From Clostridiaceae bacterium (GTDB lineage Bacteria > Bacillota > Clostridia > Saccharofermentanales > UBA5734), in the NCBI GenBank assembly GCA_012519875.1, contig JAAYPL010000184.1, positions 1 to 16,375 of the forward strand: 16,375 bases of DNA. Direction: 5' to 3'. Below are positions 1 to 6,209 of the stretch, piece after piece. The first letter of the stretch is position 1. Every line of letters starts with the position of its first letter. A program made the position numbers and the translations under genes. The notes under the pieces were generated by a model, which saw only the letters and a program-made list of their open reading frames with translations, was not told the origin of the DNA and made no database searches.

Positions 1-93
1 GAAATCAAACGCATAGAGATGTGGCTGAATACTTATCCTCGAAAGATTTTGGATTACAGAACACCGTTAGAAGTATACAGGTTGGTTTCTTAA
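1..93 (+). mobile_element. IS30-family transposase, 3' end (partial)
   Basis: An open frame runs from the window edge to a TAA at 91-93 and encodes 30 residues. They include NTYPRKILDYRTPLEVY, which matches the usual extreme C-terminus of IS30-family DDE transposases (N-x-x-PRK-x-L-x-Y-x-TP-x-E-x-[FY]). Only the tail is visible, so whether the element is intact or decayed cannot be judged. The DNA that follows (about 95-130, including GACACTTAATGTTGCATT) resembles the 3' flank of such elements, but I could not define the terminal inverted repeat without the other end. The element points towards the crt operon and lies about 210 bp upstream of it. Confidence 0.8.
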
Positions 94-174
94 CATTGGG
101 CGACACTTAATGTTGCATTCCGCGAGTACGGGTTACATTAAGAAACTTGCTGGAAGATTGTGTGAGAATCTGTT

Positions 175-194
175 AAAATAATTCGAATTGTTTT
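175..194. repeat. 20-bp near-perfect palindrome upstream of the butyryl-CoA operon
   Basis: AAAATAATTCGAATTGTTTT is a gapless inverted repeat with 10-bp arms and one mismatched pair (T179 against G190). It overlaps a possible -10 box, TAAAAT at 174-179, for which I see no convincing -35. A dimeric regulator site is one reading. It does not match the Rex operator consensus as I know it (TTGTTAA-N4-TTAACAA). It could also be an AT-rich chance palindrome or part of the IS30 end. Confidence 0.4.
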
Positions 195-229
195 TCAGCT
201 GCAGACACAACTGTTTTTTGGAGTCAAAA

Positions 230-304
230 ATGCTTACGGATATATTTTCCTTGAACGGCGATGAACCGTCGTCAATCGATCGCAATATGAAGGGAGATAC
301 TTAA
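230..304 (+). CDS. Possible 24-residue leader peptide upstream of crt
   Basis: An ATG at 230 is preceded by GGAG (220-223) at a 6-nt spacing and opens a 24-codon frame ending at TAA 302-304, only 2 nt before the crt start codon. The peptide (MLTDIFSLNGDE..., 24 residues) is acidic and resembles nothing I recognise. Its last codons contain the AGGGAG that serves crt, so ribosomes finishing it would stop on the crt initiation region. This arrangement suits translational coupling or a leader peptide. There is no run of one amino acid that would suggest classical attenuation. Chance is a real alternative for an ORF this short. Confidence 0.35.
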   Translation: MLTDIFSLNGDEPSSIDRNMKGDT

Positions 305-306
305 GA

Positions 307-1083
307 ATGAATCACATCCTTTACGAAGAAACCGGCCAGATCGGTCTGGTCACAATCAATCGGCCCAAGGCACTGAACGCCTTGAATTCCGAAATTCTGG
401 CCGAGCTGTCGGCTGCTTTCGATGCCATCGACACGCAAAAAATCCGATGTGTTGTTCTGACCGGTGCCGGCGAGAAGGCTTTTGTTGCCGGTGCGGACAT
501 CGGGGAAATGCGTGATCTGGACTCTGCCGGCGGGGAAAAATTCGCCAGAACCGGCAATGCCGTATTTCGTAAGATTGAAACATTTCCTCTGCCGGTCATC
601 GCGGCGGTCAACGGCTATGCTTTGGGCGGCGGTTGCGAATTGGCCTTGAGCTGCGACATTCGGATCTGCTCAGAACAAGCCGTTTTCGGCCAGCCGGAGG
701 TTGGTTTGGGCATCACCCCGGGATTTGGCGGCACGCAGCGCCTAGCGCGGTTGGTGGGTTCCGGAAATGCCATGGAACTGATCCTGTCCGCAAGAAACAT
801 CAAGGCGGATGAGGCCTGTCGAATCGGTCTGGTCAATCGCGTCTGTCCGCCGGAAGAGCTGATGGAGACCGCGATGAAATTGGCCGGCCGGATTGCCGGC
901 AATGCGCCGGTGGCGGTCCGGGCCGGGAAAAAAGCCATTCATGAAGGCCTGCAGGTCGATATTGAAGCCGGCCTGGCTATTGAAGAAAAGCTCTTTGGCA
1001 GCTGCTTTGCCACGGAAGATCAAAAAGAAGGCATGACGGCTTTTCTGGAGAAGCGGAAAGTAGAAAAATTTAACAATCGATGA
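307..1083 (+). CDS. crt: Enoyl-CoA hydratase / crotonase
   Basis: This is a 258-residue member of the enoyl-CoA hydratase/isomerase family, of normal length. It would hydrate crotonyl-CoA reversibly to (S)-3-hydroxybutyryl-CoA in the cytoplasm. The oxyanion-hole and CoA-binding segments are visible at AGADIGEM (61-68) and ALGGGCELALSCDI (105-118). The two catalytic glutamates fit Glu111 (in GGCELAL) and Glu131 (in FGQPEVGLG), followed by the typical TPGFGGTQRL. The start is supported by AGGGAG about 10 nt upstream. It is the first substantial gene of crt-hbd-bcd-etfBA, and that context supports a short-chain (C4) role in reduction of acetoacetyl-CoA rather than fatty-acid breakdown, though the sequence alone cannot fix direction or chain length. 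Confidence 0.93.
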   Translation: MNHILYEETGQIGLVTINRPKALNALNSEILAELSAAFDAIDTQKIRCVVLTGAGEKAFVAGADIGEMRDLDSAGGEKFARTGNAVFRKIETFPLPVIAAVNGYALGGGCELALSCDIRICSEQAVFGQPEVGLGITPGFGGTQRLARLVGSGNAMELILSARNIKADEACRIGLVNRVCPPEELMETAMKLAGRIAGNAPVAVRAGKKAIHEGLQVDIEAGLAIEEKLFGSCFATEDQKEGMTAFLEKRKVEKFNNR

Positions 1084-1100
1084 TAGTGAGGGAGAAGAAA

Positions 1101-1940
1101 ATGAAAATTGGTGTTATTGGTGCCGGGACCATGGGTGCCGGCATCGCTCAGGTTTTTGCTCAGGTTGAAGGCTATGAAGTCAGGCTGTGTGATCTCAACG
1201 AGCAGCTTGCTGCCAATGGTAAGAACAGGATTGCCCAAGGATTTGCCAAGCGGATTGCACGGGAAAGAATGACCCAGGCAGATGCGGATGCTATTTTGTC
1301 CCGCATTACAACCGGTGTTAAAACAATCTGTGCGGATTGCGATCTGATCGTCGAAGCGGCTGTGGAAGATCTGGCCATCAAACAGCAGACGTTCAAAGAA
1401 TTACAGGACATAGTCGGTCCGGAAGCAATTTTTGCCACCAACACATCGTCCTTGTCTATTACGGCCATCGGTGCCGGTCTGGATCGGCCGGTCGTCGGAA
1501 TGCATTTTTTTAACCCGGCACCGGTCATGAAGCTTGTTGAGGTTATTGCCGGGCTCAACACCCCGGCCGAATTGGTGGAACGGATTCGTGAAATTTCCCT
1601 GGCCATCGGTAAGACGCCGGTCCAGGTAGACGAAGCCGCCGGCTTTGTCGTCAACCGTATTCTGGTTCCGATGATCAACGAGGCGATCGGCCTTTATGCG
1701 GATGGCGTGGCCAATGCCGAGGACATCGACACGGCCATGAAACTTGGTGCCAACCATCCGATGGGACCGCTGGCGCTGGGCGATTTGATCGGTCTGGATG
1801 TCGTGCTGGCCATCATGGAAGTCCTGCAGGCAGAAACCGGTGACAGCAAATACCGGCCGCATCCGCTCTTGCGCAAAATGGTCCGTGGCGGCCGGCTGGG
1901 CATGAAGAGCGGCCAGGGCTTTTTCAATTACGCAAAATAA
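1101..1940 (+). CDS. hbd: 3-hydroxybutyryl-CoA dehydrogenase
   Basis: The protein has 279 residues and belongs to the 3-hydroxyacyl-CoA dehydrogenase family; it would reduce acetoacetyl-CoA to (S)-3-hydroxybutyryl-CoA with NAD(P)H. The N-terminus carries the Rossmann dinucleotide motif GAGTMGAGIAQ (7-17). Catalytic residues fit Ser117, His135 (in GMHFFNPAP) and Glu147 (in KLVEVI), with Asn185 in VVNRI. The C-terminal dimerisation domain has the family signature NHPMGPLALGDLIGLD. An in-frame ATG at 1080 overlaps the crt stop codon, but the ATG at 1101 is preferred: GAGGGAG lies 7 nt upstream of it, and the Rossmann fold begins immediately (MKIGVIGAG). Single-domain form, not fused to crotonase. 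It is co-transcribed with crt and bcd. Confidence 0.94.
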   Translation: MKIGVIGAGTMGAGIAQVFAQVEGYEVRLCDLNEQLAANGKNRIAQGFAKRIARERMTQADADAILSRITTGVKTICADCDLIVEAAVEDLAIKQQTFKELQDIVGPEAIFATNTSSLSITAIGAGLDRPVVGMHFFNPAPVMKLVEVIAGLNTPAELVERIREISLAIGKTPVQVDEAAGFVVNRILVPMINEAIGLYADGVANAEDIDTAMKLGANHPMGPLALGDLIGLDVVLAIMEVLQAETGDSKYRPHPLLRKMVRGGRLGMKSGQGFFNYAK

Positions 1941-1958
1941 GATCTGGAGGAATCGGAT

Positions 1959-3095
1959 ATGGACTTTACCTTGAGCAAAGAACATGAAATGGCTCGACTT
2001 TTATTTCGCGAGTTTGCCATAAACGAGGTTAAACCGCTGGCAGCTGAAATCGATGAAAACGAGCGCTTTCCGGTTGAGACGGTTGAGAAAATGCGTCAAA
2101 CCGGCATGATGGGCATTCCGGTACCCCGGGAGTTTGGCGGCCAGGGCTGCGACACCATGACCTATATTCTGGCGGTCGAGGAGTTGTCGCGGGTTTGCGG
2201 CACAACCGGTGTTATTCTGTCTGCTCATACGTCGCTGGCCATCGATCCTTTGATGCAATATGGCACCCCGGAGCAAAAGGAAAAATTTCTCAGGCCGTTG
2301 GCCACAGGAGAAAAGCTGGGGGCTTTCGGTCTGACCGAACCCAATGCCGGCACCGATGCCGCCGGTCAGCAGACCCGGGCCGAGCTGGACGGAGATACCT
2401 ATATTTTGAACGGGTCGAAAATCTTTATTACCAACGGCAAGGAGGCGGATATCTACATCATCTTCGCCATGACCGACAAAAGCAAGGGTACGCGTGGGAT
2501 TTCGGCATTTATTGTCGAAAAGGGAACACCGGGCTTCACTTTCGGCACCAAGGAAAAAAAGATGGGGATCCGTGGGTCGTCAACCTATGAGCTGATCTTT
2601 ACGGATTGCCGCATCCCTGCTGCCAACATGCTGGGCAGGGAAGGCAGAGGATTCGGTGTGGCGATGGGCACGCTTGACGGCGGCCGGATCGGCATTGGCG
2701 CTCAGGCACTCGGCCTGGCGGCCGGCGCGCTGGACACCACCATTGCCTATGTCAAGGAACGCAAGCAGTTCGGGCGGCCGATCGCTAAGTTTCAAAACAC
2801 GCAGTTCCAGCTGGCTGATATGGCTACCCGGGTGGAAGCCGCGCGGCTTCTGGTCTATAAGGCGGCGCATCTGAAGGATGCCGGCAAAAAATATTCGATG
2901 GAAGCGGCCATGGCCAAGCTTTTTGCCTCGGAAACCGCAATGGAGGTCACAACCAAGGCCGTTCAGCTGCACGGCGGCTACGGTTACACACGGGAATATG
3001 ATGTGGAACGCATGATGCGCGACGCCAAGATAACCGAGATTTACGAGGGAACCTCTGAGGTTCAGCGCATGGTCATTTCGGCCAATATTCTTTAA
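1959..3095 (+). CDS. bcd: Short-chain acyl-CoA dehydrogenase, probable butyryl-CoA dehydrogenase
   Basis: A full-length acyl-CoA dehydrogenase of 378 residues, expected to reduce crotonyl-CoA to butyryl-CoA with its FAD, taking electrons from the neighbouring EtfAB. It shows GLTEPNAGTDA (124-134) and FITNG (156-160), which line the flavin and substrate site, then KMGIRGSST, and the C-terminal YEGTSEVQR, whose Glu363 is the expected catalytic base. RKQFGRPIAKFQ (268-279) is another family signature. The start is set by TGGAGGA about 8 nt upstream. Placement directly before etfB and etfA is the classic clostridial butyryl-CoA dehydrogenase/Etf arrangement and is the main reason to choose bcd over another acyl-CoA dehydrogenase. 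Confidence 0.92.
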   Translation: MDFTLSKEHEMARLLFREFAINEVKPLAAEIDENERFPVETVEKMRQTGMMGIPVPREFGGQGCDTMTYILAVEELSRVCGTTGVILSAHTSLAIDPLMQYGTPEQKEKFLRPLATGEKLGAFGLTEPNAGTDAAGQQTRAELDGDTYILNGSKIFITNGKEADIYIIFAMTDKSKGTRGISAFIVEKGTPGFTFGTKEKKMGIRGSSTYELIFTDCRIPAANMLGREGRGFGVAMGTLDGGRIGIGAQALGLAAGALDTTIAYVKERKQFGRPIAKFQNTQFQLADMATRVEAARLLVYKAAHLKDAGKKYSMEAAMAKLFASETAMEVTTKAVQLHGGYGYTREYDVERMMRDAKITEIYEGTSEVQRMVISANIL

Positions 3096-3122
3096 TCGCG
3101 GCATGATAAGGAGAGATAAAAC

Positions 3123-3908
3123 GTGAAAATCATCGTTTGCATTAAACAGGTACCGGATACCCACGAAGTCAAATTGGATCCTGTCACGGGAACCCTGATC
3201 CGGGAAGGGGTTCCGAGCATTATGAACCCGGATGACAAGGCCGGTCTGGAAGCCGCGCTGCGCATCAAAGACAGCTTGGGTGCCGAAGTTACCGTAATCA
3301 CCATGGGGCCGTTACAGGCAGATGTCATGCTGCGTGAAGCCATGGCCATGGGTGCCGACCGGGCCATCCTCATTTCAGACCGTGCCTTTGGCGGTGCCGA
3401 TACCTGGGCAACCTCCCTGACTCTGGCCTCGGGAATTCGCCGGTTGTCTTACGATCTGATCATCACCGGGCGCCAAGCAATCGACGGTGACACGGCCCAG
3501 GTCGGGCCGCAGATTGCCGAACATTTGGGAATACCCAATGTTTCCTATGCCGAATCGCTGCAGGTGGAAGACGGTCATGTCATCGTCAAGCGCCAGTACG
3601 AGGATCGTTACCAATTGGTCAAGGCCAAGATGCCCTGTCTGATCACCGCACTATCCGAGTTGAACAAACCCCGGTATATGACTCCGGGTGGAATTTTCGC
3701 CGCTTACAGGGAAAAAGAAGTGCAACTTTGGACGGTTGACGACGTCGAGGTCGATCGGGAACAAATCGGCCTCAAAGGTTCTCCGACCCGTGTCCTGGAA
3801 TCCTTTCCAAAGAGCATCAAGCCGGAGGGAACCAAAATCATACCGGACACAGAAGAAGAGGCGGCGCAGTATATCCTGGACCGGCTGAAGGAAAAATTCG
3901 TATTTTAA
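3123..3908 (+). CDS. etfB: Electron transfer flavoprotein beta subunit, probably bifurcating type
   Basis: A 261-residue EtfB starting with GTG at 3123 behind AAGGAGAG. It opens with MKIIVCIKQVPDT, typical of the family, and contains GRQAIDGDTAQVGP (116-129), the conserved flavin-binding stretch. Residues 155-164 read VKRQYEDRYQ and fit the pattern V-x-R-x2-[E/D]-x3-[E/Q], which I recall as the EtfB motif of electron-bifurcating ETFs. With EtfA and Bcd it would couple exergonic crotonyl-CoA reduction by NADH to reduction of ferredoxin or flavodoxin. It sits 27 nt after bcd and 12 nt before etfA. Bifurcation is inferred from motif and context, not shown. Confidence 0.93.
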   Translation: MKIIVCIKQVPDTHEVKLDPVTGTLIREGVPSIMNPDDKAGLEAALRIKDSLGAEVTVITMGPLQADVMLREAMAMGADRAILISDRAFGGADTWATSLTLASGIRRLSYDLIITGRQAIDGDTAQVGPQIAEHLGIPNVSYAESLQVEDGHVIVKRQYEDRYQLVKAKMPCLITALSELNKPRYMTPGGIFAAYREKEVQLWTVDDVEVDREQIGLKGSPTRVLESFPKSIKPEGTKIIPDTEEEAAQYILDRLKEKFVF

Positions 3909-3920
3909 AGGAGTGCAATT

Positions 3921-4940
3921 ATGAACTTGCAGGACTATCAGGGCGTTTTTGTTTTTATCCAACAGGTTGACAATCAGGTGACCGGTGTTTCCTACGAATT
4001 GCTGGGTCGTTCCCGTGGCTTGGCTGAAGATCTCGGTACCGAAGTTACGGCCGTGATCATCGGCGATGGCGTGGGCTCATTGACCGGCAAATTAGGTGAA
4101 TTCGGCGCCGATCGCGTGGTTGTTGTCGATCGCCCCGGCTTGAGAGATTACATGACCGAGCCTTATACCCAAGCCATCAGCGCAGTTGTCGAGAAATACA
4201 AACCGGCAATCCTTTTATTCGGTGCAACAGCCATCGGACGTGACCTTGCTCCACGTGTTTCCGCCCGTGTCCGTACGGGTCTGACAGCTGACTGCACCAA
4301 GCTGGAGATTGATCCGGACAGCAAAAATTTGCGCATGACACGGCCGGCTTTTGGCGGCAATATCATGGCTACCATTTTGTGTGCCCGGCACCGGCCGCAA
4401 ATGGCCACCGTCCGGCCGGGCGTGATGCAGAAGATCAAACCGCGTACGGGCTTTGTACCCCAGGTGGACTTATTTGAGCCTGATCTGGCAAAAAACAATA
4501 AATATGTTGAAATTCTTGAAACCGTCAAAAAGACCGGCTCCAAAAGAGATATTCAGGATGCACGCATTCTGGTCTCGGGTGGCCGCGGCGTTGGCTGTCC
4601 CGATGACTTCAGCCTTTTAGAGGATCTGGCCGACGCTCTGGGTGCGGGTGCGGAAGTATCATCCTCTCGAGCCTGCGTTGATGCCGGTTGGACCGAAAAA
4701 GGCATGCAGGTCGGACAGACCGGCAAGACCGTTCGCCCTCATGTTTATTTTGCTCTCGGCATTTCCGGCGCGATTCAGCATTTGGCCGGTATGGAAGAGT
4801 CGGAGATCATTGTGGCCATCAACAAAGATGAAACGGCTCCGATCTTCGATGTCGCCGATTACGGGGTTGTAGGAGACCTTCATAAGATTTTGCCGATCCT
4901 GGCCGAAAAAATCCGGACCGAAAAAGCCGCCAGAGCATAA
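3921..4940 (+). CDS. etfA: Electron transfer flavoprotein alpha subunit
   Basis: A 339-residue EtfA, the partner of the preceding gene. The N-terminal domain (about 1-200) is the Etf alpha/beta fold. The C-terminal FAD domain shows VSGGRGVG (218-225), the SSSRACVDAGW segment (247-257), QVGQTGKTVRP (263-273) and LGISGAIQHLAGM (279-291), all contacts for the alpha-FAD in known ETFs, followed by AINKD (299-303). No N-terminal ferredoxin-like extension is present, so external ferredoxin or flavodoxin would be the low-potential acceptor if the complex bifurcates. The start follows AAAGGAG at a good distance. It is the last gene of the operon and is followed 20 nt later by a strong terminator. Confidence 0.94.
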   Translation: MNLQDYQGVFVFIQQVDNQVTGVSYELLGRSRGLAEDLGTEVTAVIIGDGVGSLTGKLGEFGADRVVVVDRPGLRDYMTEPYTQAISAVVEKYKPAILLFGATAIGRDLAPRVSARVRTGLTADCTKLEIDPDSKNLRMTRPAFGGNIMATILCARHRPQMATVRPGVMQKIKPRTGFVPQVDLFEPDLAKNNKYVEILETVKKTGSKRDIQDARILVSGGRGVGCPDDFSLLEDLADALGAGAEVSSSRACVDAGWTEKGMQVGQTGKTVRPHVYFALGISGAIQHLAGMEESEIIVAINKDETAPIFDVADYGVVGDLHKILPILAEKIRTEKAARA

Positions 4941-4960
4941 ACCGGTTTCCTGCATTAACA

Positions 4961-4998
4961 TGCACCTTGTGCCGGATTCGGGCACGGGGTGCATTTTT
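4961..4998 (+). terminator. Intrinsic terminator of the crt-hbd-bcd-etfBA operon
   Basis: TGCACCTTGTGCC (4961-4973) pairs with GGCACGGGGTGCA (4981-4993) to give a 13-bp stem in which two pairs are G-U. The loop is 7 nt and the stem is followed directly by TTTTT (4994-4998). It begins 20 nt after the etfA stop codon. Confidence 0.9.
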
Positions 4999-5060
4999 AT
5001 CCTGTTGCAGCGGCGCCGACAGCAAAAAATGACCTTAGCAAACAGCGCAGCGGCGGTCCG

Positions 5061-5100
5061 AAAAAAAGCTGATCCGTAGTGACATTGTCAGGGTTGCAGC
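5061..5100 (-). terminator. Possible terminator of the araC-type gene
   Basis: Read on the minus strand after the regulator's stop codon, GCTG (5100-5097) can pair with CAGC (5071-5068), enclosing a small TGAC-AAT-GTCA hairpin (5090-5080), and a run of seven T residues (5067-5061) follows. The T-run is good but the stem is short and interrupted. The TTGTCA/TGACAA pair at 5085-5107 offers another fold. This is the only T-run suited to end the transcript. Confidence 0.35.
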
Positions 5101-5128
5101 ATGACAAGGTTTCTTGTTATCGCTGCCA

Positions 5129-5992
5129 TTACCGTTCGGCTGTGAGGTCGGCGGCGGTGGCCTGCCGCAGGCTGGATGGGGTTGAGCCTCGAATTTCAGA
5201 AAACACGCGGTTAAAGGTTCGGATGCTGTTAAATCCGCATTCAAAGGCGATTTCGGTAATGGGTCGATTCGAGGATGTGATCAGGCGATGGGCCTTGTCG
5301 ACCCGTAATGCATTTAAATATCGCTTGAAGGTTAGACCGGTCGACATACTGAAGAGACGGGAAAAATAAAACGGACTGATGTTAAGGTGTGAGGAAATGT
5401 CCTTCAGCGTTAGTTCTTGTTCATAATTTTCATTGATATAATGAATGGCCTTTTGCAATAGGCGCTTGCTGCCATGTCCCAGCAAACTGGGCTCCAGCTT
5501 GGCCGACGATTCGGGGCAGATTCTGAGAAAACGGCTGGCCAGCTCGGCCAGCCGCCCTCTGACAATTGTTTCATAGGATTTGTCCTTGTTGTTGACCTCA
5601 TGATAAATGACGTTAAAGCAATCGCGCAGCCAGTCAGCCGTGCCCCGATCGAAGTCATCGCTACAGGCTTTTCGATTGATAACGGTGTCGGCAAGCGTCA
5701 TTTGGTCAATATCCATTAAACCATCGAGCATTTCCGGTCGGAAGACAATGATTAAAACTGTTGAACCCCGGTTTTTACTATCATAATAGTGGATGTCGCC
5801 GTGTCCCAGCATAACCATGTCACCAGCCTCCAGCACATGGTAACCGGAATTGAGACCCAAGCCGAGAGATCCCTCTTTGACCAAGACAAACTCCACCTCG
5901 GTATGCCAATGTGCAAGAAAATTGATATTGCGGAACATCTCCGCGGTAACCGGCATTTTGTCAGGATACTCACGATTCTCGAGATAGGCCAT
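5129..5992 (-). CDS. AraC-family transcriptional regulator with cupin sensor domain
   Basis: A 287-residue cytoplasmic regulator. The N-terminal half carries an AraC-type cupin sensor: HWHTEVEFVLVKEG (28-41), then VLEAGDMVMLGHGDIHYYD (53-71), the usual two beta-barrel motifs that bind a sugar or similar ligand. The C-terminal ~100 residues hold two helix-turn-helix units: LTLKDISSHLNISPFYFSRLF (195-215) and PITEIAFECGFNSIRTFNRVFS (244-265), the second being the AraC family signature. The ATG at 5992 is preceded by AAGGAG. Transcribed divergently from the isomerase-VOC pair and so most likely its activator or regulator. The ligand is unknown; a sugar or sugar acid would suit the neighbours. 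Confidence 0.9.
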   Translation of the reverse strand: MAYLENREYPDKMPVTAEMFRNINFLAHWHTEVEFVLVKEGSLGLGLNSGYHVLEAGDMVMLGHGDIHYYDSKNRGSTVLIIVFRPEMLDGLMDIDQMTLADTVINRKACSDDFDRGTADWLRDCFNVIYHEVNNKDKSYETIVRGRLAELASRFLRICPESSAKLEPSLLGHGSKRLLQKAIHYINENYEQELTLKDISSHLNISPFYFSRLFSMSTGLTFKRYLNALRVDKAHRLITSSNRPITEIAFECGFNSIRTFNRVFSEIRGSTPSSLRQATAADLTAER

Positions 5993-6026
5993 TTTCAGCT
6001 CCTTGGGTTTGTATTGGATTGGCTTT

Positions 6027-6055
6027 ATTATAGTGGGGACAGCAAAAAATGTCTA
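6027..6055 (-). promoter_or_regulatory. Promoter of the AraC-family regulator gene
   Basis: On the minus strand, TAGACA (6055-6050; five of six matches to TTGACA) and TATAAT (6032-6027) are separated by exactly 17 bp. The predicted start of transcription is near 6020, giving a leader of about 28 nt before the ATG at 5992. No other gene could use it. Confidence 0.75.
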
Positions 6056-6080
6056 GTTGCTGATATAAATTGGCAAGCTG

Positions 6081-6098
6081 ATCAAAGCGGTCTTTGAT
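6081..6098. promoter_or_regulatory. Inverted repeat ATCAAAG-N4-CTTTGAT, candidate operator
   Basis: Perfect 7-bp arms (6081-6087 and 6092-6098) flank CGGT. The site lies between the two divergent transcription units, 26 bp upstream of the regulator gene's -35 box. It ends exactly on a TATAAT (6098-6103) that could be a second -10 for the isomerase gene, so the repeat would fill that promoter's spacer. Which protein binds is unknown; the divergently encoded AraC-type regulator or a global regulator are both possible. Confidence 0.45.
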
Positions 6099-6111
6099 AT
6101 AATAAACAAAA

Positions 6112-6129
6112 GTACCTGTAAACAGGGAC
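6112..6129. promoter_or_regulatory. Inverted repeat GTaCCTGT-AA-ACAGGgAC, candidate operator
   Basis: The arms 6112-6119 and 6122-6129 are complementary except for one position (A6114 against G6127) and are separated by AA. The site covers the weak -35 hexamer (TGTAAA, 6117-6122) of the isomerase promoter, a position where a bound protein would directly affect polymerase. It is unrelated in sequence to the inverted repeat 14 bp to its left. Confidence 0.4.
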
Positions 6130-6146
6130 AACCAGCATAGTATAAT
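6117..6146 (+). promoter_or_regulatory. Promoter of the isomerase-VOC pair
   Basis: A consensus TATAAT at 6141-6146 has only a poor -35 (TGTAAA at 6117-6122, 18-bp spacing). A strong -10 with a weak -35 is what one expects of a promoter that depends on an activator, in line with the divergent AraC-type gene. An upstream TATAAT at 6098-6103 also lacks a good -35 and is an alternative. The leader from the nearer promoter would be about 57 nt. Confidence 0.5.
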
Positions 6147-6209
6147 GTAGATGTAGACCATCAGCCAAGATGTATTAACCAAGAAATTATTAAGGAGAGG
6201 TGAAGATTA

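Noticed and set aside
175..194. Rex operator controlling the butyryl-CoA operon
   Set aside because: Rex is an attractive regulator for this operon, but the palindrome does not fit the TTGTTAA-N4-TTAACAA type consensus.
1080..1100. Extended hbd start at the ATG overlapping the crt stop codon
   Set aside because: No ribosome binding site at the right distance, while GAGGGAG serves the ATG at 1101, which begins directly with the Rossmann strand.
1401..1985. Long minus-strand open frame of 194 codons opposite hbd
   Set aside because: It lies fully antisense to a clear hbd gene, has no recognisable domain, and is explained by the codon bias of the real gene.
5036..5128. Small RNA or riboswitch between etfA and araC
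   Set aside because: The repeats there are short and are better read as a weak terminator; no known riboswitch core is visible.
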